From: Aristolochia californica
Taxonomy: Eukaryota; Streptophyta; Magnoliopsida; Piperales; Aristolochiaceae
NCBI GenBank assembly: GCA_029961685.1
Contig: JARWKL010000002.1
Span: 18,940,908-19,004,907, forward strand
Reading direction: 5' to 3'
DNA length: 64,000 bases
In this document: one piece after another, positions 12,380 through 26,300 of the stretch
Layout: each line of letters begins with the position of its first letter
How positions within the stretch are numbered: position 1 is the first letter of the stretch
Translations under genes and position numbers: made by a program
Notes under the pieces: model-generated
What the model was told of the DNA's origin: nothing
Seen by the model: the letters and a program-made list of their open reading frames with translations, nothing else
Database searches by the model: none

Positions 12380-14396
12380 GCCCCCCTTTTTCGATGATAC
12401 CAAAACCTAATATATAAAAAACTAAAAGAGTTTAAAATCCTTTGAAATCACATATACTTTTTGGAATTATCGCTCTCAGCATTTTTGCTTTTCCATTTGG
12501 ATGTTCAATTTTTTTTCAAATCCAAACTTGAGTTTTCACTCTCTCATTTTTCTCGTAAACAAAAAGAGAAGGCAAATAGATTACAACAAAATGAAAATTA
12601 TAGAGTTTATGTATGAAAAAAATTGAAAACTATAATAAATTTAGGTGAAGAAAATTATTTCACGCACTAAAGATGAACATCAAAGTTTTGTTATCCATGT
12701 TTGGGAAATTACACTAGTACAACTACTAATAGCTTGGTGGAATTTTATAATAAAGCGATTTCTAATCTATCCTAACATGTTTTAAATATGGATATGCTTG
12801 CCTGAAACATGTTGAATATGCAAATGACCTAATGATCCAAAAATTTCAAGGAGTATAAAAATTTAAATTCTCAAATTAATATGCGGTGGGATATTTACCA
12901 GAGCCAAACAACCCACTTTTTGCATATTTAAAAAAAGCGGACCTAACAATCATAGATCATCATAAATGTTTTGATCGATTAATGATGTGTAACGGTTATA
13001 ATTTTGGTTAGAAATGACTTATGGTTTGGGAGTCAACACTCAGTTAAAAATGCGTCGCCTCCACTTTTCCGATGATTGCAAAACCTATTATATAAAAAAC
13101 TAAATTAGTCTACATTCCCAAAAAATTACATATACTATTTGGAATTATCTCTCTCAGCATTTGTACATTTCCCTTTTGGATCAATTATTTTTCAAATCCA
13201 AACTTGAGTTTTCACCCTCCCATTTTTCTCGTAAACAAAAAGATAAGACTAATATATCACAACAAAAATGAAAATTTTAGAGTTTATCTATGCAAAAATT
13301 TTAATAATATGATGAATGTAAGTGAAGAAAATTATTTCATGCACTAAAAATGAACACCAAAGTTTTGTTATCCATATTTTGGAAATTCCACTAGTACAAC
13401 CACTAATATCTTGGTGGAATTTTATAAAAAAGAGATTTCTAATTGATCCTAACATGTTTTAATTAAGGATATGCATGCCTGAAACATGTTCAAGATGCAA
13501 ATGACCTAAGGATCCAAAAATTTTAAAGGAGTAGAAAATATTAAATTCTTAAGTTAATGTGCGGTGGGATATTTACCAGAGCCAAACAACCCACTTTTTG
13601 GCTCAATACAAAAAGTGGACCAAACAATCACAGATCCTCATAAATGTTTTGATCAATTAATGATGTGTAATGGCAATAATTGTTTTAAGAAATGATTTAT
13701 GGTTTGGGAGTGAACACTCAATTTAAAATGCATCGCCCCCACTTTTCCAATGATTACAAAACCTAATATATACAAAACTAAAAGAGTTTACAATCCTTTA
13801 AAATCATATATACTTTTTGGAATTATCTCTCTTATCATTTGTGGATTTCAAATTTGGATGTTCAATTTTTTTTCAAATCCAAACTTTGGTTTTCACTCTC
13901 CCATTTTTCTCGTAAACAAAAAGATAAGGCAAATAGATCACAACAAAATGAAAATTTTAGAGTTTAAGTATGCAAAAAATAAAAAACTACAATAAATATA
14001 GGTGAAGAAAATTATTTCACGCACAAAAACTGAACACAAAAGTTTTATTATCCATGTTTTGGAAACACTAATAGCTTGGTGGAATTTTTTAAGAAAGAGA
14101 TTTCTAATTGATCCTAACATGTTTTAAATATGGATATGCATGCCTGAAACATGTTGAAGATGCAAATGACCAAATGATCCAAAAATTTCAAGTATAAAAC
14201 TTTTAATTCTTAAGTTAACGTGAGGTGGGATATTTACCAGAGCCAAACAACCCACTTTTTGAGTATTTACAAAAAGCGGACCTAACAATCATAGATCATC
14301 GTAAATGTTTTGATCGATTAATGATGTGCAATGGCTATAATTTTGGTTAGAAATGACTTATAGTTTGGGTGTCAACGATCAGTTAAAAATGCGTCG

Positions 14397-15476
14397 CCCC
14401 CACTTTTTCGATGATTGCAAAACCTAATATATTAAAAAGTAAAATAGTTTACAATCCTTAAAAATCACATATACTTTTTTGAATTATCTCTCTCAGCATT
14501 TGTACATTTCCATTTTGGATGTTCAATTTTTTTTCAAATCCAAACTTGAGTTTTTACTCTCCCATTTATCTCGTAAACAAAAGGATAAGACTAATAGATC
14601 ACAAAAAAAATGAAAATTTTAAGTGAAGAAAATTATTTGACGCACTAAATATGAACACCAAAGTTTTGTTATCCTTATTTGGGAAATTCCACTAGTACAA
14701 CCACTAATATTTTGGTGGAATTTTATAAGAAAGATTTCTAATTGATCCTAACATGTTTTAAATATGGATATGGGAGTCAACACGCAGTTAAAAATGCCTC
14801 GTCCCCCCTTTTTTGATGATTGGAAAACCTATTATATAAAAAACTAAAAGAGGTTCCAATCGTTAAAAATTACACATACTTTTGGAATTATCTCGCTAAG
14901 CATTTGTGCCTTTCCATTTTGGATGTGGTAATTTTATTCAAATCCAAACTTGAGTTTTCTCTCTCTCATTTTTCTCGTAAACAAAAATATCAGGCAAATA
15001 AATCGTCAAAAAATGAAAATTTTAGAGTTTATGTTTGCAAAAAATCTAGAACTATAATAAATGTAAGAGAAAGAAATTATTTCACGAACTAAAAATGAAC
15101 ACCAAAGTATTGTTATCTAGGTTTGCGAAATTCCACTTGTACAACCCCTAATAGCTTGGTGGAATTTTATAAGAAAGAGATTTCTAATTGATACTAACTT
15201 GTTTTAGAAATGGATTTGCATGCCTCAAATGTGTTGAAGATGCAAATGACCGAATGATCCAAAATTTTCAAAAAGAAGAAAACCTTAAATACTCAAGTTA
15301 ACTTGCGGTCGGATATTTACCAGAGCCAAACAACCCACTTTTTCCAACTTACAAAAAGTGGACCTAACAATCATAGATCATCGAAAATATTTTGATTTAA
15401 TGATGTGTAATGGCTATAATTTTTGTTAGAAATGACTTATGGTTTGGGAGTCAACACTCAGTTAAAAAAGCCTCCT
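14397..15476. repeat. Dimeric higher-order unit, copy 1 (truncated + GAGGTT monomer)
   Basis: A truncated monomer of about 406 bp is followed by a full GAGGTT-type monomer (14803). The truncation joins AAATATGGATATG directly to GGAGTCAACACGCAG near 14773, removing the monomer's last third before the C tract. This copy has a further deletion of about 46 bp near 14626, joining AAAATTTT to AAGTGAAG. Confidence 0.85.
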
Positions 15477-16579
15477 CCCCCCTTTTTTCGATGATAGCAA
15501 AACCTAATATATAAACAACTAAAAGAGTTTACAATCCTTAAAAATCACATATAATTTTTGGAATTATCTCTCTCAGCATTTGTAGATTTCCATTTTTGAT
15601 GTTCAATATTTTTTCAAAGCCAAATTTGAGTTTTCACTCGCCCATGTTTCTCGTAATAAAAAAAGATAAGACTAATAGATCACAACAAAATGAAAATTTT
15701 AGAGTTTATCTATGCAAAAAATTGAAAACTATATTAAATTTAAGTGAAGAAAATTATTTGACGCACTAAAAGTGAACACCAAAGTTTTGTTATCCTTATT
15801 TGGGAAATTCTACTAGTATAACCACTAATATTTTGGTGAAATTTTATAAGAAAGAGATTTCTAATTGATCCTAACATGTTTTAAATATGGATATGGGAGT
15901 CAACACGCAGTTAAAAATACCTCGCCCCCCCCTTTTCCGATAATTGCAAAACCTATTATATAAAAAACTAAAAGAGGTTCTAATCCTTAAAAATTACACA
16001 TACTTTTTGGAATTATCTCTCTAAGCATTTGTGCCTTTCCATTTTGGATGTACATATTTTATTCAAATCCAAACTTGATTTTTCTCTCTCCCATTTTTCT
16101 CGTAAACAAAAATATCAAGCAAATAAATCATCAAAAAATGAAAATTTTAGAGTTTATGTTTGGAAAAAATCTAGAACTACAATAAATGTAAGAGAAAGAA
16201 ATTATTTCACGAACTAAAAATGAACACCAAAGTATTGTTATCCAGGTTTGAAAAATTCCACTTGCACAACCCCTAATAGCTTGGTGGAATTTTATAAAAA
16301 AGAGATTTCTAATTGATACTAACATGTTTTAGATATGGATTTGCATGCCTGAAATGTGTTGAAGATGCAAATGACCGAATGATCCAAAATTTTCAAAAAG
16401 AAGAAAACCTTAGGTGGGTTATTTACCAGAGCCAAACAACTCACTTTTTCCTACTTAAAAAAAGTGGACCTAACAATCATAGATCACCGAAAATATTTTG
16501 ATTTAATAATGTGTAATGGCTATAATTTTTGTTAGAAATGACTTATGTTTTGGGAGTCAACACGCAATTAAAAAAGCCT
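15477..16579. repeat. Dimeric higher-order unit, copy 2
   Basis: Same layout as 14397-15476. The truncated monomer of about 448 bp has exactly the same junction (ATATGGATATGGGAGTCAAC, about 15886) and is followed by a GAGGTT-type monomer at 15925. Shared variants TTTGACGCACTAAA and CCACTAATATTTTGG confirm the match. Confidence 0.85.
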
Positions 16580-19500
16580 CCCCCAATCCTCCCCTACCCA
16601 CTCCCCCTTTTCAGATGATTGCAAAACCTAATACATAAACAACTAAATGAGTTTACAATCCTTAAAAATCACATATACTTTTTTGAATTATCTCTCTCAG
16701 CATTTGGGCATTTCCATTTTGGTTGTTCAATTTTTTTTCAAATCCAAACTTGATTTTTCTCTCTCCCATGATCCTAACATATTTTAGATATGGATATGCA
16801 CGCCTGAAACATGTTGAAGATGCAAATGACCTAATGATCCAAAAATTTCAAGGAGTAGAAAAATTTAAATTCTCAAGTTAACATGCGGTGGGATATTTAC
16901 CAGAGCCAATCATCATACTTTTTGCTTATTTAAAAAAATGGACCTAACAATCATAGATCATCGTAAACGTTTTGTTCGATTAATGATGTGTAACGGCTAT
17001 AATTTTGGTTAGAAATGACTTATGGTTTGGCAGTCAACAATCAGTTAAAAATGCCTCGCCCCCCTTTTCTGATAATTGCAAAACCTAATATATAAAAAAC
17101 TAAAATAGCTTACAATCCTTAAAAATCATATATACTTTTTGGAATTATCTCACTCAGCATTTGTACATTTCCATTTTGGATGTTCAATTTATTTTCAAAT
17201 CCAAACTTGAGTTTTCACTATCCCATTTTTCTCGTAAAATAAAAGGTAAGACTAATAGATCACAAAAAAAATTAAAATTTAAGAGTTCATCTATGCAAAA
17301 AATTGAAAACTATAATAAAAGTAAGTGAAAAAACTTATTTCATGCACTAAAAATAAACACCAAAGTTTGTTATCCATGTTTCAAAATTTCCACTAGTACA
17401 ACCACTAACATCGTGGTAGAATTTTGTGAGAAAGAGATTTCTTATTTTTCCTAACATGTTTTAAATATTGATATGCTTGCCTGAAACATGTTGAAGAATC
17501 AAATAACCTAATGATAACAAAATTTTGAAGGAGTAGAAAAAATTAAATTCTCAAGTTAACGTGCGGTGGGATATTTACCAAAGCCAAACAACCCACTTTT
17601 TACCTATTTACAAAAAGCGGACCTAACCATCATAGATCATCGTAAATGTTTTGATTGATTAATGAAGTGTCACGGGTATAATTTTTGTTAGGAATGACTT
17701 ATGGTTTGGGAGTCAACACCCAGTTAAAAATGCCCCGTCCCCCCTTTTCCGATTATTGCAAAACCTAATATAGAAAAAACTAAAAGAGTTTACAATCCTT
17801 AAAATTCACAGATACTTTTTGAAATTATCACTCTCAGCATTTGTGCATTTCAATTTTGGATGTTCAATTTTTTTTGAAATCCAAACTTGAGTTGTCACTC
17901 TCCCATTTTTCTTGTTAATAAAAAGATCAGACTAATAGATCACAAAAAAATGAAAATTTTAGAGTTTATCTATGCAAAAATTGAAAACTATAATAAAAGT
18001 AAGTGACAAAAATTATTTCACGCACTAAAAATGAACACCAAAGTTTTGCTATCCATGTTTTGGAAATTCCACTAGTACAACCACTAATATCTTGGTGGAA
18101 TTTTATAAGAAAGAGATTTCTAATTGATCCTAACATGTTTTAAATATGGATATGCATGCCTGAAACATGTTGAGGATGCAAATGACCTAATGATCCAAAA
18201 ATTTCAAATAGTATAAAAATTTAAATTCTCAAGTTAACGTGCTGTTGAATATTTACTAGAGCCAAACAACCAACTTTTTGCCAATTAACAAAAGCGGACC
18301 TAACAATCATAGATCATCGTAAATGTTTTGATCGATTAATCATGCGTAGCGGCTATAATTTCGGTTAGAAATGATTTATGGTTTGGGAGTCAACACTCAG
18401 TTAAAAAAGCCTAGCACAACCCCCCCCCCCTTTTTCGATGATAGCAAAACCTAATATATAAAAAACTAAAATAGTTTACAATCCTTAAAAATCACATGTA
18501 CTCATTGGAATTAACTCTCTAAGCATTTGTAAATTTCCATTTTGGATGTTCAATTTTTTTTCAGATCCAAACTTGAGTTTTTACTCTCCTATTTTTCTTG
18601 TAAATAAAAAGATAAGACTAATAGATGACAACAAAATGAAAATTTTAGATTTTATCTATGCAAAAAATTTAAAACTATAAGGAAAGTTAGTGAAGAAAAT
18701 TATTACACACACTAAAATGAACACCAAAGTTTTGTTATCCGGGTTTGGGAAATACCACTAGTACAACCACTAATATCTTGGTGGAATTTAATAAGAAAAA
18801 GATTTTTGATTGATACTAACATGTTTTAAATATGGATATGCATGCCTAAAACATGTTGAAGATGCAATTGACATAATGATCCAAAATTTTCAAGGAGTAG
18901 AAAAATTTAACTTCTAAAGTTAACGTGCGGTGGGATATTTACCTGAGCCAAACAACCCACTTTTTGCCTATTTACAAAAAGTGGACCTAACAGTCATAGA
19001 TCATCGTAAATGTTTTGATCGATTAAAGTATAGTAACGACTATAATTTTGGTTAGAAATGACTTATGGTTTGGGAGTCAACACTCGGTTAAAAATGCCTC
19101 GCCCCCCCTTTTCCGATGATTGCAAAACCAAATATATAAAAAACTAAAATAGTTTACAATCCTTAAAAATCACATATACTTTTTGGAATTATCTCTCTCA
19201 GCATTTGTACATTTCCATTTTGGATGTTCAATTTTTTTTCAAATCCAAAATTAAGTTTTCACTCTCCCATTTTTCTCGTGAAAATTTTAGAGTTATGCAT
19301 GCAAAAAATCAAAAACTATCAGAAATGTAAGTTAACAAAATTATTTCACGAACTAAAAATGAAAAACAAAGTTTGGTTATCCATGTTTGGGAAATTCCAC
19401 TCGCACAACCCCTAATAGATTGGTGGAATTTTATAAGAAAGAGATTTCTAATTGATCCTAACATGTTTTAAATATAGATATGCATGCCTCAAACATTTTG

Positions 19501-22500
19501 AAGATGCAAATGACCGAATGATCCAAAATTTTCAAGGAGTAGAAACACATTAAATTCTCAAGTTAACGTGCGGTGGGATATTTTCCAGAGCTAAATAACC
19601 CACTTTTTGCCTACTTACAAAAAGTGGACGAAACAATCATAGATCTGGGTAAATGTTTTGATCGGTAAATGATGTGTAATGGCTATAATTTTTGTTAGAA
19701 ATGACTTATGGTTTGGGAGTGAACACTCAGTTAAAAATGCCTCACCCCCCCTTTTCCGATGATCACAAAACCTAATATATAAAAGACTAAAAGAGTTTAC
19801 AATCCTTAAAAATCACATATACTTTTTGGAATTATCTCTCTCAGCACTTGTGCATTTCCATATTAGATGTTCAATTTTTTTTCAAATCCAAACTTGAGTT
19901 TTCACTCTCGTATTTTTCTCATAAACAAAAAGAAAAGGCAAAAAGATCACAACAAAATGAAAATTTTAGAGTTTCTGTTTGCAAAATATCAAAAAATATA
20001 ATAAATGTAAGTGTAGAAAATCATTAGCTTTGTGAAATTTTATAAGAAAGAGATTTCTAATTGATCCTAACATGTTTTAAATATGGATATGTGTGCCTGA
20101 AACAAGTTGAAGATGATGCAAATGACCAAATGATGCAAAATTTTCAAGGAGTAGAAACACATGAAATTCTCAAGTTAACGTGCGGTGGGATATTTACCAG
20201 AGCCAAACCACCAACTTTTTTCCTATTTACAAAAAGTGGACCTAAAAATCATAGATCATCGTAAATGTTTTGATTAATTAATGATGTGTAACGGCTAGAA
20301 GTTTAGTTCGAAATGACTTATGGTTTAGGAGTCAACACTAAGTTAAAATGCCTCGCACCCCTTTTCAGATGATTGCAAAACCTAATATAAAAAACACTAA
20401 AATAGTTTAAAATCCTTAAAAATCATATATACTTCTTTGAATTATCTCTCTTAGCATTTGTACTTTTCCATTTTGGATGTTCAATGTTTTTCAAATCCAA
20501 ACTTGAGTTTTCACTCTCCCATTTTTCTCATAAACAAAAAGATAAGACTAATAGATCACAACAAAATGAAAATTTTAGAGTTTATCTATGAAAAATATTG
20601 AAAACTATAATAAAAGTAAGTGAAGAAAATTATTTCACGCACTAAAAATGAACACCAAAATTTTGTTCTCTATGTTTGGGAAATTCCACTAGTAGAACGA
20701 CTAATATCTTGGAAGAATTTTACACGAAAGAGATTTCTAATTGATCGTAACATGTTTTAAATAAGAAAATGTGTGCCTGAAACAAGTTGAAGATGCAAAT
20801 GACCAACTGATCCAAAATTTTCAAAGAGTTGTAAAACTTAAATTCTCAAGTTAACGTGTGGTGGGATATTTACCAGAGCCAAACAACCCACTTTTTGCGT
20901 ATTTACAAATAGCCAAACTAAGAATCATAGATCATCGTAAATCTTTTGATCGATTAATGACGTGTAAAAGCTATAATTTTTGTTAAAAATGACTTATGGT
21001 TAGGGAGTCACCACTCAGTTAAAAATGCCTCGCCCCCCTTTTCTGATGATTGCAAAACCTAATATATAAAAAACTAAAATAGTTTACAATCCTTAAAAAT
21101 CACAGATATTTTTTTAAATTATCACTATTAGCATTTGTGCATTTCTATTTTGGATGTTCAATTGTTTTTCAAATCCAAACTTGAGTTTTCACTCTCACAT
21201 TTTTCTCATAAACAAAAAGTTATGGCAAATAGATCACAAAAAAATGTAAATTTTAGAGTTTATGTATGCAAAAAATTCAAAACTATAATAAATGTAAGTG
21301 AAGAAAACTATTTCACGAACTAAAACTGAACACCAAAGTTTTGTTATCCATGTTTGGGAAATTCCACTAGTACAACCACTAATATCTTGGTGGAATTTTA
21401 TAAGAAAGAGATTTCTAATTGATCCTAACATGTTTTAAATATGGATATGTATGCCTGAAACATGTTGAAGATGCAAATGACCTAATGATCCAAAAATTTC
21501 AAGAAGTAGAAAAATTTTAATTCTCAAGTTAACGTGCGGTGGGATATTTACTAGAGCCAAACAACCCACTTTTTGCCTATTTAAAAAAAGCGGACCTAAC
21601 AATCGTAGATCATCATAAATGTTTTGATCGATCAATGATGTGTAACGGCTATAATTTTGGCTAGAAATGACTTATGTTTTGGGTGTCAACAATCTGTTAA
21701 AAATACCTCCCTCCCCTTTTCCGATGATTAAAAAACTAAAATAGTTTACAATCCTTAAAAAATCACATATACTTTTTGGGATTATCTCCCTCAGTATTTG
21801 TACATTTCCATTTTTTATGTTCACTTTTTTTTCAAATCCAAACGTAAGTTTTCACTCTCCCATTTTTCTTTTAAACAAAAAGATAAGACTAATAGATAAC
21901 AACAAAAGGAAAATTTTAGAGTTTATCTATGCAAAAAATTGAAAACTACAATAAAAGTAAGTGAAACAAATATATCACGCACCAAAAATGAACACCAAAG
22001 TTTTGTTATCCATGTTTGGGAAATTCCACTAGTACAACCACTAATATCATGGTGGAATTTTATAAGAAAGAGATTTCTAATTGATCCTAACATGTTTTAA
22101 ATATTGATATGCATGTCTGGAACATGTTGAAGATGTAAATGACTTAAAGATCCAAAAGTTTTGAAGGAGTAGAAAAAATTAAATTCTCAAGTTAACGTGC
22201 GGTGGGATATTTACGAGAGCCAAACAACCCACTTTTTGCCTATTTACAAAAAGCGGACCAAACAATCATTGATCATCGTAAATGTTTTGATCGATTAATG
22301 GTGTGTAACGGCTATAATTTTTGTCAGAAATGACTTATGGTTTTGGAGTCAACACTCAGTTAAAAATGCCTCGCCCCTCATTTTTTGATGATTGCAAAAC
22401 CTAATATATAAAAAACTAAAAGAGTTTACAATCCTTAAAAATCACAGATACTTTTTAAAATTGTGAGAAATTCAAGGAGTAGAAAAATTTTAGTTCTCAA

Positions 22501-23373
22501 CTTAAGGTGCGGTGGGATATTTACCATTGTCAAACAACCAAGTTTTTGCCTTTTTAGAAAAGGAGGACCTAATAATCATAGATAGTCATAAATGTTTTGA
22601 TCGATTAATGATGTGTAATGGCTATAATTTTTGTTAGAAATGAATTATGGTCAGGATGTCAAAACTCAGTTAAAATTGCCTCACACCCCCCCCCCCCCCC
22701 TTCTGATGATTGCAAAACCTAATATATAAAAAACTAAAATAGTTTACAATCCTTAAAAATCACAGATACTTGTTTGGAATTGTCTCTCTCAGCATTTTTA
22801 CATTTCCATTTTGGATGTTTAATTTTTTTTCAAATCCAAACTTGAGTTTCCACTCTCCCATTTTTCTTGTAAACGAAAAGATAAGACTAATAGATCATAT
22901 CAAAATGAAAATTTTAGAGTTTATCTATGCAAAAAATCTAAAAACTATAATAAATGTAAGTGAAGAAAATTATTTCACGCAGTAAAAATGAACACCAAAT
23001 TTTTGTTATCCATGTTTGGGAAATTCTACTAGTATAGCCCCTAATTGCTTTGTGGAATTTTATCAGAAAGATATTTCTAATTGATCCTAACATGTTTTAA
23101 ATATGAATATACATGGCTTAAACAAGTTGAAGATGCAAATGACCTACTGATCAAAAAATTTTGACGAAGTGGAAAAAATTAAATTCTCAAATTAACGTGT
23201 GGTGGGATATTTACTAGAGCCAAACAACCCACTTTTTGCCTATTTACAAAATGTGGACCTAACATTCATAGATCGTCATAAATGTTTTGATTGATTAATG
23301 ATGTGTAATGACTATAATTTTGGTTAGAAGTGACTTATGGTTTGGGAGTCAACACTCAGTTAAAAATGCCTCA
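16580..23373. repeat. Array block with several truncated monomers
   Basis: Ordinary monomers mixed with shortened ones. Near 16770, CTCTCCCAT joins GATCCTAACAT (unit about 450 bp). Near 19280 about 37 bp of the A-rich segment is missing. Near 20022, AAAATCATT joins AGCTTTGTG (about 75 bp missing). Near 22459 most of a monomer is lost, leaving about 315 bp. Many monomers here share AAAATAGTTTACAATCC and GATAAGACTAATAGATCAC, a local variant group that mostly runs 13058-22985. No gene. Confidence 0.8.
22686..22700. repeat. Expanded poly(C), 15 bases
   Basis: C15 at the standard phase, after a heavily truncated monomer of about 315 bp. Confidence 0.93.
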
Positions 23374-26300
23374 CCCCCCTTTTCCGATGATTGCAAAACC
23401 ATATATATAAAAAACTAAAAGAGTTCACAATCCTTAAAAATCATAGATACTTTACGCAATGATCTCTCTCAGCATTAGTGCATTTCCGTTTTCGATGTTA
23501 AATTTTTTTTCAAATCCAAACTTGAGTTTTCACCTTCACATTTTTCTCGTAAACAAAAAGATAAGGCAAAAAGATATCAACAAAATGAAAATTTTCGAGT
23601 TTATCTTGGCAAAAAATTGATAACTACAACAAATGTAAGTGAAGAAAATTATTTCACCTACTAAAACTGAACACCAAAGTTTTGTTATCCATGTTTGGGA
23701 AATTCCACTAGTACAACCCTAATAGCTTGGTGCAATTTTATAAGAAAGAGATTTTTAATTGATCCTAACATATTTTAAATATGGATATGCATGCCAAAAA
23801 CATGTTGAAGATGTAAATGACCTAATGATCCAATAATTTACTAGAGCCAAACAACCCACTTTTTATCTTTTAACAAAAAGCGGACCTAAAAATCATAGAT
23901 CATCATAAATGTTTTGATCAATTAATGATGTGTAACGGCTATAAATTTTGTTTGAAGAAAATTATTTCACGCACTAATAAATGAACACCAAAGGTTTGTT
24001 ATCCATGTTTGGAAAATTCCACTTGTACAACCCCTAATAGTTTGGTTGAATTTTATAAGAAAGAGATTTCTAATTGATCCTAATATGTTTTAAATATGGA
24101 TATGCATGGCTGAAACTAGTTAAAGATGCAAATGACCTAATGATTAAAAAAATTTGTCGGAGTAGAAAATTTTAAATTCTCAAGTTATCGTGCAGTGGGA
24201 TATTTACCAGAGCCAAACAACCCACTTTTTGCCTATTTAAAAAAACGGACCTAACAATCATAGATCATCGTAAATGTTTTGATCGATTAATTATGTGTAA
24301 TGACTATAATTTTTTTTTGAAATGGCTTATGGTTTGGGAATCAGCACTCATTTAAAACAGCCTTGCCCCCCTTTTTCGATGATTGAAAAACCTAATATAT
24401 AAAAAACTAAAAGAGTTTACAATCCTCAAAAAGGACAGATAAGCATTTGGGCATTTCCACTTTTGATGTTCAATTTTTTTTCAAATCCAAACTTGAGATT
24501 CCACTCTGCCATTTTTCCCGTAAATAAAAAAGAAAGGCAAAAAGATCACAACAAAATAAAATTTTTTTATTTTTTCTAGGCAATAAATTGAAAACTATAA
24601 TAAATGTAAGTGAAAAAAATTATTTCATGCACTAAAAATGAACACCGAAGTTTTGTTATCCATGTTTGATAAATTCCACTAGTACAATCCCTAATAGCTT
24701 GGTGCAATTTTATAAGAAAGAGATTTCTAATTGATCCAAATATGTTTTAAATATGTATATGCATCCCTAAAACATGTTGAAGATGCAAATGGCCTAATGA
24801 TACAAACATTTTGGAGTAGAAAAAATTAAATTCGCAAGTTAACGTGCGGTGGGTTATTTACCTGAGCCAAACAACCCACTTTTTGCCTCTTTACAAAAAG
24901 CGGACCTAACAATCATAGATCATCACAAATGTTTTGATCAATTAAAGATGTGTAATGGCTATATATTTTGTTAGAAATTACTTACGGTTTGGAAGGAAAC
25001 ACTCAGTTAAAAATGCCTCGCTCCCCCTTTTTAGATGATTTCAAAACCTAATAAATAAAAAATTAAAAGTGTTTACCATCGTTAAAAATCACAGACACTT
25101 TATGGAATTATCTTTCTCAGCATTTTTGCATTTCCATTTTGGATGTTAAATTTTTTTTCAAATCCAAACTTGATTTTCCACTCTCTTTTTTCTCGTAAAG
25201 AAAAAGATAAGGACAATAGATCGCAACAAAATGAAAATATTAGAGTTTATGTATGTAAAAAATTGAAAACTATATTAAATTTAAGTGAAGAAAATTATTT
25301 CCCGCACTAAAAATGAACTCCAAAGTTTTGTTATCCATGTTTGGGAAATTCCACTACTACAACCCCTAATGGCTAGGTGAAATTTTATAAGAAAGAGACT
25401 TTCAAATTATCCTAACATGTTTTAAATATGGATATGCATGTCTGAAACATGTTGAAAATGCAAATGACCTAATGATCCAAAATTTTCAAGGAGTAGAAAA
25501 ATTTTAATTCTCAAGTGAACGTGCGGTGGGATATTTCCCAGAGCCAAACAACCCCCTTTTTGCCTATTTACAAAAAGTAGACCTAACAATCATTGATCAT
25601 CATAAATGTTTTGACCGAGTAAAGTTGTGTAATGGCTATAATTTTTTTTAAAAATGACTTATGGTTTGGGAGTCAACACTCAGTTAAAAATGCCTCGCCC
25701 CCCTTTTTTAATGATTGCAAAACCAAATTAATAAAACAATAAAAGATTTTACAATCCTTTAAAATCAGAGATATTTTTGGAATTATCTATATCAGCATTT
25801 GTGCATTTCTATTTTGGATGTCCATTTTTTTTTCAAATCCAAACTTGAGTTTTCACTCTCCCAATTTTCTCTTAAACAAAAAGTTAAGGCAAATGGATCA
25901 CAACAAAATGAAAATTTTAGAGTTTATGTATGCAAAAAATTGAAAACTATAGTAGATTTAAGTGAAGAAAATTATTTCAAGCACAAATAAATGAACACCA
26001 AAGTTTGTTATCCATGTTTAAAAAATTCCACTAGTACAACCCCTTATAGCTTGGTGGAATTTTTTAAGAAAGAGATTTCTAATTGATCCTAACATGTTTT
26101 AAATATGGATATACACGCCTGAAACATGTTGAAGATGCAAATGACCTAATGATCCAAAAATTTCAAGGAGAAGATAAATTTTAATTCACAAGTTAACGTA
26201 CGGTGGGATATTAACCAGAGCCAGACAACCCACTTTTTTCCTATTTACAAAAAGTGGCCTAACAATCATAGATCATCGTAAATGTTTTGATCGATTAATG

